This document shows positions 11,557-22,150 of a DNA stretch of 64,000 nucleotides, piece by piece. The first letter of the stretch is position 1. Every line of letters starts with the position of its first letter. The stretch spans positions 1 through 64,000 of the forward strand of contig JAJEKV010000127.1 of assembly GCA_021234155.1 (NCBI GenBank). Reading direction: 5' to 3'. Source of the stretch: Isoetes taiwanensis. Its lineage: Eukaryota; Streptophyta; Lycopodiopsida; Isoetales; Isoetaceae. A program made the translations under genes and the position numbers. The notes under the pieces are model-generated. The model was not told where the DNA came from, did no database searches, and worked only from the letters and a program-made list of their open reading frames with translations.

Positions 11557-11810
11557 ACTGGTTAGTCTAGTGGTAAGGGTGGGGGGTTTGGGGGGCAATG
11601 TCCAGGGTTCGAGCCCGTGGTAAAACACAAAAATTTTGTCCACCAAACTTGGGAGCTTTTGAGAGGCCAAGGCCCACGGACGGCCGAGATCGCGCCACGT
11701 GTCGCCTCCTTTACCGTCGGATGGACCGGATTTACTCACTCACTAACTAACTCACTAACTCACTCACTCACTCACGGACGCTATTTCTTTATTATAATAG
11801 ACTAGAAAAG
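11557..11810 (+). promoter_or_regulatory. tRNA-like module 4 and tail (clean copy)
   Basis: A box GGTTAGTCTAGTGGTAAGG (11560-11578), B box GGTTCGAGCCC (11606-11616) and T4 at 11634-11637. The tail contains CGCGCCACGTGTCGCC, a TCACTCACTAAC repeat and TTTCTTTATTATAATAGAC. The A-box sequence resembles the D-arm of Glu/Asp-type tRNAs. Whether it is transcribed is unknown. Confidence 0.7.
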
Positions 11811-11925
11811 GGCCCGGCCTGGCCGGCCCTTTCCCGGGACATTCTCGGCTCGACCCCTCAGGCCACCAAAGTTTGTAGACCTCCGGACCCCTGCATGCCC
11901 CAGTTTGGGTCCACCCACGTGCCCT
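11811..11925 (+). repeat. GC-rich spacer of unit 4
   Basis: GGGCCCGGCCTGGCCGGCCC followed by CTCGGCTCGACC and a CACGTG G-box just before the CT tract. Confidence 0.65.
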
Positions 11926-12715
11926 ATCTCCCTCTCTCCTCTCTCTCTCTTCTCTCTCCTCTCTCTCTTCTCTCTCCTATCTCTTCCCTCTCTCCTTTCT
12001 TCTCTCTCCTCTCTCTTCCCTCATCTCCCTCTGTCTCTCTCTCTCTTCTCTCTCTCTCTATCTCTCTCTCTCCTCTCTTTCATCTTCTCTTCTCTCCTCT
12101 CTCTCTCTCCCTCTCTCTTCTCTCCCCTCTCTTTCCCCCCTCTCTCATCTTTCTCTCTCCTCTTTTTCCTTCTCTTCTCTCTCTCTTCTCTCTCTCTTCT
12201 CTCTCTTTCTCCTCCTCTTTATTATCTCTCCTCTCTCTCTCCTCTCTCTTCCCTCTCTCCTTTCTCCCTTTCTCTCTCTTTCCTCTCTCCTCTCTCCTCT
12301 CTCTTTTCTGTCTCTCCCCTCTCTCATCTCTCTCTCCCCCTTTTTCCTTCTCTTTCCTCTCTCTCTGCTCTCTCTATCCTGTCTACCCTCTCTCTCTCTC
12401 CAGCCTCTCCTCGATTTGGACCCCATTCCTCTCTTTTCTTCTCCCTTTCCTTTTCTTCATCTCTCTCTCCTCTCTCTCCCTTCTCTCTCTCTCTCCCCCC
12501 TTCTCTCTCTCTCTCTATTCTCTCTCCTCTCTCTTCTCTTTATTCTCTCTCCTCTGAGCTCCTCTCTTTCTCTCTCTTCTCCCTTTCTTGTGCCTCCTCT
12601 CTCCCTTTGCATCTCTTCTCCCCTCTCTCTTCTCTTTCTCCTCTCTCTTCTCTCTCTCCTCTCTTTCTTCTCTCTCTTCTCTCTTTTCTCTCTCCTCTCT
12701 CTCCCTCCTCTCCCA

Positions 12716-12747
<32 letters not shown>

Positions 12748-12847
12748 CCCTTCTCCCTTTCTCCCTATACTCTCTATTCTCTCTTCTCTATATCCTCCTC
12801 CTCTCTCTCTCTCTTCCCCTCTCCCTTCTCTCTCTTCTCTCTCTCTA
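11926..12847 (+). repeat. CT-rich polypyrimidine tract, ~0.9 kb
   Basis: Near-pure C/T with one short interruption near 12405-12425 that resembles the GC-rich spacer sequence (TCGATTTGGACCCC), suggesting two fused tracts. Confidence 0.9.
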
Positions 12848-13205
12848 AAGTATTATCCATAAGGAGCCTACTACCATGCATGGAGTCCATATACACACAT
12901 GCCCTACTACCAATTCTAAAGTATCACTCATGAGAAGAACACTACCAATTCAAAGTATCACCTATGGGGACCTTACTCACATCTCTCTCTCACTCCATGG
13001 TATTTCATAGTCTTATTCACACATCTTTGCTCAACCCTTTATTCCATTATCAACAAAGTATCATTCATGAGTAACATACTCACACATGCCCATGAGGCCA
13101 CATCTACTACCTCTACTACCAATTCTAAAAGTATCACCCATGTGAAGCTTACACACACCCATCATACCCATCACATTTTACTACCAATTCCAAAGTACCA
13201 TCTCG
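12848..13205 (+). repeat. CTACTACC / AAAGTATCACC repeat block
   Basis: Same phrase order as the 6.6, 21.2 and 21.8 kb blocks, from CTACCATGCATGGAGTCC to the monomer junction. Confidence 0.8.
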
Positions 13206-14380
13206 AATATTCTATTTTGAGCATTTGCAAGGTTTCAACAAACTTTCTACTTTTTTTTTGGGGTGCTTCTAGAGCATAGGTGGGTTTGCCCTATAGCATC
13301 TAGAACACTCTAGAACATTCTATTTTGAGTTTTGGAAAGTTTTACCAAACTTTTACTTTTTTAGACTACCGTACTTTCTATTTTTAGGCTGAGATGCTTA
13401 CCCTAGAGCATACCGAAACATTCTAGGACATTCTATTTCATTTTTTACAAAGTTTAAGCAAACTTCCTATTTTTAGACTAAAACTTTCTATTTTTTTGAG
13501 CACTGTTTTAAAAACTTTCTATTTTCACTCTTTGAGGTGCTTACCCATGAGCACCTACAAAGTATTATTCATGGGTAACATACTCATACATGCCCATGAG
13601 CACCAATGTGAAGCTTACACACACCCATCATACCCATCACCTCCAGAATATTCTATTTTGAGCATTGCAAGTTTCAAGAAACTTTCTATTTTTAGACTGA
13701 GGTGCTTCTAGAGCATAGGTGGTTGCCCTATAGCATTTGGAACATTCTAGAACATTCTATTTTGAGTTTTTGAAAAGTTTTAGCAAACTTTTTGTTTCCT
13801 AGACTCTGAGTACTTTCTATTTTTAGACTGAGATGCTTACCTTAGAGCATCTGAAACATTCTTGTACATTCTATTTGAGTTTTTACAAAGTTTAAGCAAA
13901 CTTTCTATTTTTAGACTAAAACTTTCTATTTTTAGACTGAGGTGCTTACCCATGAGCATATCCAACATTCCAGAACATTCTATTTTGAGCATTTGCAAAG
14001 TCTCAAAAAACTTTCTATTTTTAGACTGAGGTGCTTACCCATGAGCATCTGAAACATTCCAGAACATTCTATTTTGAGCATTTGCAAAGTTTTCAAAAAA
14101 CTTCTATTTTTTGGACTGAAACTTTCTATTTTTTAGGAAGGTGCTTACCCATGAGCATCTGGAACATTCCAGAACATTCTATTTTGAACATTTGCAAAGT
14201 TTCAAAAAACCTTCTATTTTTGGACTGAAACTTTCTATTTTTAGACTGAGGTGCTTACCCATGAGCACCTGGAACATTCCACAACATTCTATTTTGAGCA
14301 TTCCCAAAGTTTCAAAAAAACTTCTATTTTTAATTTGAGACTTTCTATTTCCCTTTTGAGGTGCTTACTCATGAGCACCT
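13206..14380 (+). repeat. Monomer block 5
   Basis: Monomer starts at about 13972, 14061, 14171 and 14281 give periods of 89, 110 and 110 bp. The 89-bp form lacks one copy of the CTGAAACTTTCTATTTTTAG segment. Each clean monomer contains GGAACATTCCAGAACATTC, that is GAA-TTC-GAA-TTC in 5-bp steps. Confidence 0.85.
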
Positions 14381-14381
14381 G

Positions 14382-14434
14382 GAACATTCTAGGACATTCC
14401 AAAAGATTCTAGAACATTCTAGAACATCCTAGAG
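14382..14434. promoter_or_regulatory. Putative heat-shock element cluster 5
   Basis: GAA, TTC, GGA, TTC, AAA, TTC, GAA, TTC, GAA, TCC, GAG in 5-bp steps; seven perfect half-sites. Position relative to module 5 matches cluster 4 to module 4. Confidence 0.55.
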
Positions 14435-14498
14435 TATCCTTGTATTAATTAGACCCCAGCCTTAACTAAGTATGGAGTTCCTATTATTTCAAGGAAGG

Positions 14499-14884
14499 AC
14501 TGGTTGGTCTAGTGGTAAGGGTGGGGGGCTTGGGCGGGCAATGTCTAGGGTTCGAATCCCCCACAAAAGACCAAAAAATTTTCCACCAAACTTAAGAACA
14601 TTCTAGAAGACTCTAGAAGCTTCTAGAATGTTCTAGGGCCTCTTAGAAGTCGAGGAAGAAGATTCTAGAAGCTTCTAAAGATTCTAGGACCTTCTAGAAG
14701 CTTCTAGAACTTTCAGGATCCGACTTTCATAGGAGGCGCCGCGTGGTGCCTCCTTCTGCGTCCGGATCGGTGGGATTTACTCACTAACTAACTCACTAAC
14801 TCACGGACGCTATTTCTTTATTATATAAGATTATATTAGATATTAGATTTTCTTATTATACTAGACTAGACTAGATACTAGACT
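14499..14884 (+). promoter_or_regulatory. tRNA-like module 5 and tail
   Basis: A box TGGTTGGTCTAGTGGTAAGG (14501-14520), a textbook B box GGTTCGAATCC (14549-14559) and T4 at 14579-14582. The tail has an extra run of TTCTAGAAG repeats (about 14590-14720), adding many more 5-bp-spaced half-sites, then TCACTAACTAACTCAC and repeated ACTAGACTAGA before the CT tract. Confidence 0.7.
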
Positions 14885-16558
14885 AGACTATCTCCTCTCT
14901 CTCTTCTCTCTATTCTTTCTTTTTCATCATTCCTATCTTTTCCCTCAGAGGGTTAACTTCCCCTCCTCGATCTCTTCCCCATGCCCTTCTTTTTGTAGTA
15001 TTCAAAAATCTCCTATTTTCCTCCTCTCTCTTTTCGATTTGGACCCCATTTCCCTTTTGTAGCATCTCTCTCTCCTCTCTCTGCTCTCTCTCTCCCCTTC
15101 TCTCTTTACTCTCTATTCTCTCTCTTCTCTCTTCTCTCTATTCTCTCTCTGTCTTCTCTCTCTCCTCTATCTTCTCTCTCTTTTCTCTTCTCGCTATGTA
15201 ACTAGAAAGATACTCTCAGGACCCTTTTCTTTTTCTCTTCTCTCTTTGAAAGTTTCCATCCTGGGCCCTATTTGGGCCTCCCATGTCAGATCTCCATCTC
15301 TCCTTTCTCTATTCTCTCTTTTCTCTCTCCTATCTCTTCCCTCTCTCCTCTCTTTCTCCCTCCTCTGTCTTCTCTTCTCTTTGTCTTTACCCCCCCTCTC
15401 TCTCTCTCTCTGTGTCCTTTCTCTGTCCTTTCTCTCTCTCCTCTCTCTTTCCTCTCTCCTCTCTTCTCTCTGTCTCCTCTCTCCTCGCTCTCTCCTCTCT
15501 CTTCCCTCTTCCCTTTCCCTCTTCTCTCTCCTCTCTCCGTCATCTCTCCTTTCTCTCCTCTCTCTTCTGTCCCCCCTCTCTCTCCCCTCTCTCTTCTCTC
15601 TCTTCTCCCCTCTCTCTCCCTTCTCTCTCCCTTTTCTTTTGCACCCATTCCTCGGCTCGGCCTTCCTCCCTGCCTCGGTTTGGACATCCTTCTCTCGATT
15701 CCTCGGCTCCTCCTCTCTCTCTTTTGAACCTACCCTCTCTTTTCTCTCTTCTCTCCTCTCTTTCTCTCTCTCTCTCTCCTCTCTCTTCTTTCCCCTCTCT
15801 CTCTCCTCTCTCTTCCACCTTTCTTCTCTCTCTTCTCTCTCCTCCCTGCTCTCCGCTCTCTCTCTCTCTCTACCTACCTACCTACCTACCTACCTACCTA
15901 TCTATCTATCTTTCTCTCTCCTCTCTATTTTCCTCTCCCCTTTCTCTTTTATCTTTCCTCTCTCTCCCATCTCTCTTCTTTTCCCTCTCTCTTTCCTCTC
16001 TCTTCCCTCTTTCGTCTTTCTCTTCTCTCTCCTCTCTGCTCTCCTTTCTCCCTCCTCTCTTTCTCTCTCATCTCTTCTCTCCCCCCTCTCTCTCCTCTCT
16101 CTTCTTGTCTCTCCTATCTCCTCTCTCCTCTCTCTATCTCCTCCCCCTCTCTCTCTCTCCTCTCTCTCTCCCTCTCTCTCTGCCCCCCTATGTCTTTCCT
16201 CCTTCCCCTCTCTCTCTCCTCTCTTTTCTCTGCTCTCCTCTCTCTCTCCTCCCTCCTCTCTTTCTCTCTCCTCTCTCTTTGTGTCTCTCCCTTCCCTCTC
16301 CCTCTGTCTCTATTCTCTCTCTCTTTCCTCTCTCTTCCATCTTCCTTCTCTCTCTTCTCTCTCCTCCCTCTCTCTTCTTTCTCCTCTCTCTTCTCTCTCT
16401 TCTTTCCCTCTCTTCCCTCTCTATTCTCTCTCCTCTCTCTTCTCTCTCCTCCCCTATCTCTTCTCTCCTCCCCTATCTCCTCTCTCTTCTTGTCTCTCCT
16501 ATTTCCTCTCTCCTCTCTCTCTCTCCTCCCCTCTCTCTCCCTCTCTCTCTCTCTCTCC

Positions 16559-16595
<37 letters not shown>

Positions 16596-16915
16596 TCTCT
16601 TCTTTCCCCTCTCTCTCCTCTCTCTTCCCTCTTTCTTCTCTCTCTTCTCTCTCCTCCCTCCTCTCTTTCTCTCTCCTCTCTCTCTTCTCTCTCTCCCCTC
16701 TCCCTCTGTCTCTATTTTCTCTCCTCTCTCTCTTTTTTGTCTCTCCTCTCTCCTTGCTCTCTCTCTCCTCTCTCTTCCATCTGTCTTCTCTCTCTTCTCT
16801 CTCCTCCCATGCTCCCTTCTCTCTCTCTCTATCTTTCTCTCTCCTCTCTATTTCTCTCTCTCTCTCTCTTTCTTTCCCCTCTCTCTCCCCTCTCTTCCCT
16901 CTTCCCTTTCTCTCT

Positions 16916-16956
<41 letters not shown>

Positions 16957-17077
16957 CTCTCCTCTCTCTTCTCTCTCCTCTCTCTCCTCTCTCTCTATTT
17001 CTCCCTCTCTCTCTCCTCTCTCCTCTCTCCTATCTCTCTCCTCTCTCTCTCCTATCTCTCTCCTCTCTCTCTCCTCC

Positions 17078-17117
<40 letters not shown>

Positions 17118-17712
17118 CTCTCTCTCTGTCTCTCCTGTCTCCCCTCTCTCTGTCTCTCCTCTCTCTTCCCTCTCTCTTCTCTCTCTTCTCTCTCCTCTCT
17201 CTCTCCTCTCTCTCTCTCCTCCCTCTCCTCTCTTCTCTCTCTCTCTATCTCTCTTATAACATTCTCTTTTCTCTTCTCTCTCCTCTCTCCTCTCTCTTTC
17301 TCCTCTTCCTCTCTCTCTCCCCTCTCTCTTCTCTCTCTCTCCCCTTAGTTCCTTCTCTCTCTCCTATTTGTCTCCTCTCTCTCTATTTCTCCTCTCTCTC
17401 TCTCTCTACCTTTCTCTCTCTTTTCTATTTCTCTCTCTCTCTCTCTCCTCTCTCCTCTCTCCTCTCTCTCTCTCTCCTCTCTCTCTCTCTCCTCTTCCTC
17501 TCTCTCTGATATCTCTCTCCTCTCTCTCTATTTCTCCCCTCTCTATCTCCTATCTCTCTCCTCTCTCTATCTCCTATTTCTCTATCTCCTATTTCTCTCC
17601 TCTCTCTCCATTTCTCCCCTCTCTCTCTACCTTTCTCTCTCTTTTCTATTTCTCTCTCCCTCTTCTCCCTCCTCCCTCTTCTCTCTCCTCTCTCTCTTCT
17701 CTCTCTAGCTTT
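14885..17712 (+). repeat. CT-rich polypyrimidine tract, ~2.8 kb (largest)
   Basis: Continuous pyrimidine-rich DNA with CTCTCTCC-type repeats. It encloses a (TACC)n then (TATC)n microsatellite at 15871-15911 and GC-rich spacer relics at about 14960-15060, 15180-15290 and 15640-15740, so it is probably several tracts fused by unit deletion. It generates a 700-aa Ser/Leu open frame that is not a gene. Confidence 0.9.
15871..15911 (+). repeat. (TACC)n/(TATC)n microsatellite
   Basis: Seven to eight TACC repeats pass directly into TATC repeats inside the large CT tract. Confidence 0.9.
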
Positions 17713-17718
17713 TTTTTA

Positions 17719-17741
17719 GAACATTCTAGAAGGTTCTAGGA
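17719..17741. promoter_or_regulatory. Putative heat-shock element cluster 6 (short)
   Basis: GAA-TTC-GAA-TTC-GGA in 5-bp steps, squeezed between the CT tract and module 6. The monomer block is missing in this unit. Confidence 0.45.
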
Positions 17742-17819
17742 TCATCTAGGCATGGGGGACATGCACATGCCCTAACCTTAACTATATGTGAGCCGCCTAT
17801 TTTTTTGAAGAAGAAATGC

Positions 17820-18135
17820 TTGGCTTAGTGGCTAGGATTGGGGGTATGGGGGCTAGTCTTGGGTTCGAATCCACCATGCAGCATAAAATTTTAGATAGTG
17901 GTTAGAAAAAATGGGAGGGCTGGGATCTCCACCCGTGGCGTGAAGGGGGCTAGGCAGGTTCGAATCCACCATAGACATAAAATTTTTAGATAGCGGTTCT
18001 CTCTCTCTTTTTATCTCTGGGATCTTTCGCGTGGTGGCGTGGGCGGCCTCGTTAGGACCGTCGGGATCGGCCAAGTAGTTACCTTTCTTTTTCTCGATGG
18101 GAGTGGAGGAGATTACAGCGGTATTTTTTATTTAA
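17820..18135 (+). promoter_or_regulatory. tRNA-like module 6, divergent, with duplicated B box
   Basis: A box TGGCTTAGTGGCTAGGA (17821-17837) and B box GGTTCGAATCC (17862-17872). A second GGTTCGAATCC at 17957-17967 is followed by the same CACCAT...ATAAAATTTT...TAGATAG sequence, so the 3' half of the module is duplicated. With module 7 (TTGGCTTAGTGGTAAGGA) it forms a subfamily distinct from the GGTCTAGTGGTAAGG type. Confidence 0.65.
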
Positions 18136-18710
18136 TATAAGAAGATACTAGAAAGGGCTGGGCAGGGCCTCTCCTTTATTAACACCTTCTTTTCTCTTTT
18201 CGCCTCTCTCGCCTCGATCTGGACCAACCCATGCCCTTTTTCGTTTTCTAGTATTCCTCTTCTTTGAGCCCCTTCCTTTTCCATCTCTCTCCTCTCTCTC
18301 CTTTCTCTCTCTCTCTCTCTCTTCTCTGTTTGTCTTCTCTCTCCTCTCTCTTCTCCCTATTCTCTCTTCTCTCGCTCCTCTCTCTTCTCTCTTCTCCCTT
18401 TCTTGTCTCTCCTCTCTCTCCTCTCTCCCTTCTCATCTTCTCCCTCCCTCTCTTCTCTCTCTTCTCTCTCTTCTCTCTCTCCCTTTCTTCTCTCTTCTCT
18501 CTTTTCTCTCTCTTCTCTCTCCCTCCTCTCTCTCTCTTCTCTTCTCTCTCTCTCTCTGCTCCCCTTCTCCCCTTCTCTCTATATTCTCTATTCTCTCTTC
18601 TCTCTCTTCTCTATCTCCTCCTCCTCTCTCTCTCTCTCTCTTCCCTCTCTCCTCTCTTCTCTCCTCTCCCTCTTCTCCTCTCTCTCTCTCTCCCTTGTTT
18701 TTGTCCTTCT
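18136..18710 (+). repeat. GC-rich relic and CT-rich tract
   Basis: A short CTCGCCTCGATCTGGACC spacer relic (about 18205-18225) followed by near-pure C/T to 18710. Confidence 0.85.
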
Positions 18711-18810
18711 CACATCAAGGTTGATAACCATCCATGGAACATACTCACATATATACAACCATCTCTATCCACATCTTCCCCAAAGGACTTTTATCATGTT
18801 TATCATGAGG
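18711..18810 (+). repeat. Truncated CTACTACC-type segment
   Basis: About 100 bp with TACTCACATATATACAACCA and TTTATCATGTTTATCATGAG phrases, matching the sequence near 9380-9460. It separates two CT tracts. Confidence 0.65.
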
Positions 18811-19768
18811 ACTCACGCTCTCCTCTTTGTCCTCTCTCCTATCTCTTCTCTCCCTCCTCTCTCTCTCTCTTCTCTTTTCTTTCTCTTCCCCCTCCTCTGT
18901 CTTCTCTCCCCCTTCTCTCTCTCTTCTCTCTCCTCTCTCTCTCCTCTCTTCTGTCTCTATTCCCTCTCTTCTCTCTCTCCTCTCTTTCCTCTCTCCCTCC
19001 CCTTTTTCCTTCTCTCTCCCCTATTTCTCTCTTCTCCCTCTATTTCTCCCCTCTCTCCTTTCTTTCTCTCTCTCCTCTCTCTTCCCTCTACCCTTTCTCT
19101 CTTCTTTCTCCTCTCTCTCTCCCCTCTCTCTCTTCTCTCTCCTCTGTCTTCTTTCCCCTCCCTCTCTCTCTCTCCCCTCTCTCTCTTCTCTCTCTCCTCT
19201 CTGCTGTCCTCTCTCTCTCCTCCCTCCTCTCTTTCTCTCTCCTCTCTCTTTGTCTCTCTCTCTTCTCTCTCTCCCCTCTCCCTATGTCTCTCTTTGCCCT
19301 CCCTCTCTTCTTTCTCCTCCTCCTCTCTCTCTCTCCTTTCTCCTCTCTTTTCTCTCCTCTCTCCTCTCTTCTTCTCTCTCTCTCTCTCTCCCCTTTCTCT
19401 CTTCTCTCTCCCCCTTTTTCCTTCTCTCTCTCTCCCTCTCTCTCTCTCCTCTCTCCTCTCTCTCCCCCATCTTTCTCCCCCTCTGTCTTTCCTCTTCTCT
19501 CTCAAGCTTTATTCTAGAACATTCTAGCCCTTTTTTCCTTCTCTTTCTCCCATTTCTCCCCTCTTTCTCTATCTTTCTTTCCCTTCTTTCTTTCTCTCTC
19601 TCCTCTCTCTTCCCTCTCCCCTTTCTCTCTTCTTTCTCCTCTCTCTCCCCTCTCTCTCTTCTCTCTCCTGTCTCTTCTTTCCCCTCTCTCTCCCTCCTCT
19701 CTCTTCCGTCTCTCCTCTCTCTCTTCTCTCTCCTGTCTGCTCTCCTCTCTCTCTCCTCCCTCCTAGCA
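18811..19768 (+). repeat. CT-rich polypyrimidine tract, ~0.95 kb
   Basis: Near-pure C/T with a 25-bp island TTCTAGAACATTCTAG near 19512, a remnant of the half-site run. Confidence 0.9.
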
Positions 19769-20640
19769 TTTGTGAAGTTTCAAAAAAAATCTATTTTTAG
19801 ACATTCTAGAATATTCTAGAAGATTCCAGGACATTCTACAACATTCTGGAGCCATCTAGAACATCCTACAACATCCTTGAATTGTTTACAAAGTTCCACA
19901 AAACTTTCTATTTTTAGACATTCTAGAAGATTCTAGGAGAACATTCTATTCCTAGCTAGAACATCTTGGAGCATGCTCGAATTGTTTTCAAAATTCCACA
20001 AAACTTTCTATTTCTAGACTGACATGCTTGCCCAGGAGCACCTGGAATATTCAAGAGCACCTGGAACATTCTAGAATATTCTATTATAAATTCCTACAAA
20101 CTTTTTGAAAACTTTCTATTTTTAAACTCTGGTACTTTCTATTTTTAGACTGGGGTGCTTATCCGTGAGCATCTGAAACATTCCAGAACATTCCATTTTG
20201 ACCATTTGTGAAGTTTCAAAAAAATTCTATTTTTAGACATTCTAGAAGATTCTTGAAGATTCTAGAAGGTTCTAGAAGATTCTAGGACATTCTGGAACAT
20301 TCTGGAGCCATCTAGAACATCCTAGAACATCCTAGAGCATCCTTGAATTTTTTACAAAGTTCCACAAAACTTTCTATTTTTAGACATTCTAAAAGATTCT
20401 AGGGCATTCTAGAAGCTTATAGAGCTATCTGGAACATCCTAGAGCATCCTTGCATTGTTTGCAAAGTTCACAAAAACTTTCTATTTTTAGACATTCTAGA
20501 AGATTACAGAACATTCTATGACATTGTAGAAGTTTCTAGAAAATCAGGAGACATTCTAGAAGTTTCTAGAAGCTTCTAGAACCATCTAGAACATCCTAGA
20601 ACATCCTGGAGCATCCTTAAATTATTTGGCCCTCACCCTT
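19769..20640. repeat. TTCTAGAA-rich block with multiple half-site runs
   Basis: Unlike other units, the monomers are replaced by repeats with long runs of TTCTAGAA, notably 19804-19870, 20235-20335 and 20494-20620, spaced by CAAAACTTTCTATTTTTAGA. This is the densest accumulation of GAA/TTC 5-bp steps in the window. It leads directly into module 7. Confidence 0.8.
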
Positions 20641-20679
20641 AACTACGTGTGAACTTCCATTTTTTTCAAGAAACCAATG

Positions 20680-20890
20680 CTTGGCTTAGTGGTAAGGATG
20701 GGGGGGTTGGGGGGGTGAGGTCCAGGGTTCAAACCTCCCCCACCACCAAGAAGTTTTAAGGTGGGTGGGGGAAAAAGGAGGGCCCAGATCGCGCCACGTG
20801 GCGCATCCTCCACCGTCGATGGGTCGTGGAATACTCACTCACAGACAGACAGACTCACTCACGGACACTATTTCTTTATTGTCAGGCCGG
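20680..20890 (+). promoter_or_regulatory. tRNA-like module 7 and tail
   Basis: A box TTGGCTTAGTGGTAAGGA (20681-20698) and B box GGTTCAAACCT (20726-20736), then a TTTT near 20755. The tail contains the perfect 14-bp palindrome GCGCCACGTGGCGC (20791-20804) with a central G-box, then (ACAG)n/(TCAC)n and GGACACTATTTCTTTATT. Confidence 0.65.
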
Positions 20891-21020
20891 GCCCTTTTCT
20901 TTTGCACTCACTCCTCGGCTCGGCCCCTCCGGGGCCTCGCCTCGGTTTGGACATCCCTGGGACTGTTCCTCGGCTCGGCCTCGGCCTTGGTAAAGTAGCC
21001 TGCTTCGGTTTGGGTATAGG
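20891..21020 (+). repeat. GC-rich CTCGGCTCGGCC spacer of unit 7
   Basis: Two copies of CTCGGCTCGGCC and CCTCGGTTTGG. In this unit no CT tract follows; the CTACTACC block starts at once. Confidence 0.7.
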
Positions 21021-22150
21021 TGTGTAAGCCTATAGGGAGCTTAATCAACCTCGGTTCAACATTGCCTCAGATACATACTTACTATCAAGTCGAAATCATC
21101 ACACATTGAGGAGCTCAGTCACATTTACTACCAATTTCAAAGTATCATCCACTGGGAGTTTACTCACACCTACTATAAACTATATACACACATGCCCTAC
21201 TACCACTTCTAAAGTATCACTCATGAGGAGAACACTACCAATTCCAAAGTATCACCTATGAGGATCTTACTCACATCTACTGCATTCCATGGTATTTCAC
21301 AGTCTTATTCACACATACTGCTCAACCCTCTATTCCATTACCAACAAAGTATTATTCATGAGTAACATACTCACACATGCCCATGAGGCCACATCTACTA
21401 CCTCTACTACCAATTCTAAAGTATGTCAATTCTAAAGTATCACCTATGTGAATCTTACACACACCCATCATACCCATCACACTTACTACCAATTCCAAAG
21501 TATCACCTCCAGAATATTCTATTTTGAACATTTGCAAGGTTTCAAGAAACTTTCTATTTTTAGACTGAAGTGCTTCTAGAGCATAGGTGGTTGCCCTATA
21601 GGATCTGGAACACTCTAGAACATTCTATTTTGAGTTTTTGCAAAGTTTTAGCAAACTTTTCTGTTTTTAGACTACCGTAGTTTCTATTTTTAGACTGAGA
21701 TGCTTACCCTAGAGCATCTGAAACATTCTAGGACATTCTATTTGAGTTTTTACAAAGTTTAAGCAAACTCTCTATTTTTAGACTGAAACTTTCTACACCT
21801 ACTACCATGCAAGTCTATATACACACATGCCCTACTACCACTTCTAAAGTATCATTCATGAGGAGAACACTACCAATTCCAAAGTATCACCTATGAAGAT
21901 CTTACTCACATCTACTGCACTCCATGATATTTCACAATCTTATTCACACATACTGCTCAACCCTCTATTCCATTACCAATAAAGTATCGTTCATGAGTAA
22001 CATACTCACACATGCCCATGAGGCCACATCTACTACCTCTACTACCAATTCTAAAGTATGTCAATTTTAAAGTATCACCCATGTGAAGCTTACACACACC
22101 CATCATACCCATCACACTTACTACCAATTCCAAAGTATCACCTCCAGAAT
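21021..22150 (+). repeat. CTACTACC block duplicated around a monomer run
   Basis: Two near-identical 350-bp CTACTACC-type segments (about 21150-21500 and 21795-22145), separated by about 295 bp of monomers. This is a clean local duplication of a roughly 640-bp subunit, the same subunit as that duplicated at 9.9-10.8 kb. Confidence 0.8.

Noticed and set aside
11557-11640. Functional tRNA genes in the array
   Set aside because: A and B boxes are present, but no acceptor stem, anticodon stem or full cloverleaf can be formed. Treated as tRNA-derived modules.
15246-17348. A 700-codon open frame (and several of 200-650 codons in other CT tracts)
   Set aside because: Translation is almost only Ser, Leu, Pro and Phe because the DNA is a CT repeat. 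Other frames are equally open. It is not a protein gene.
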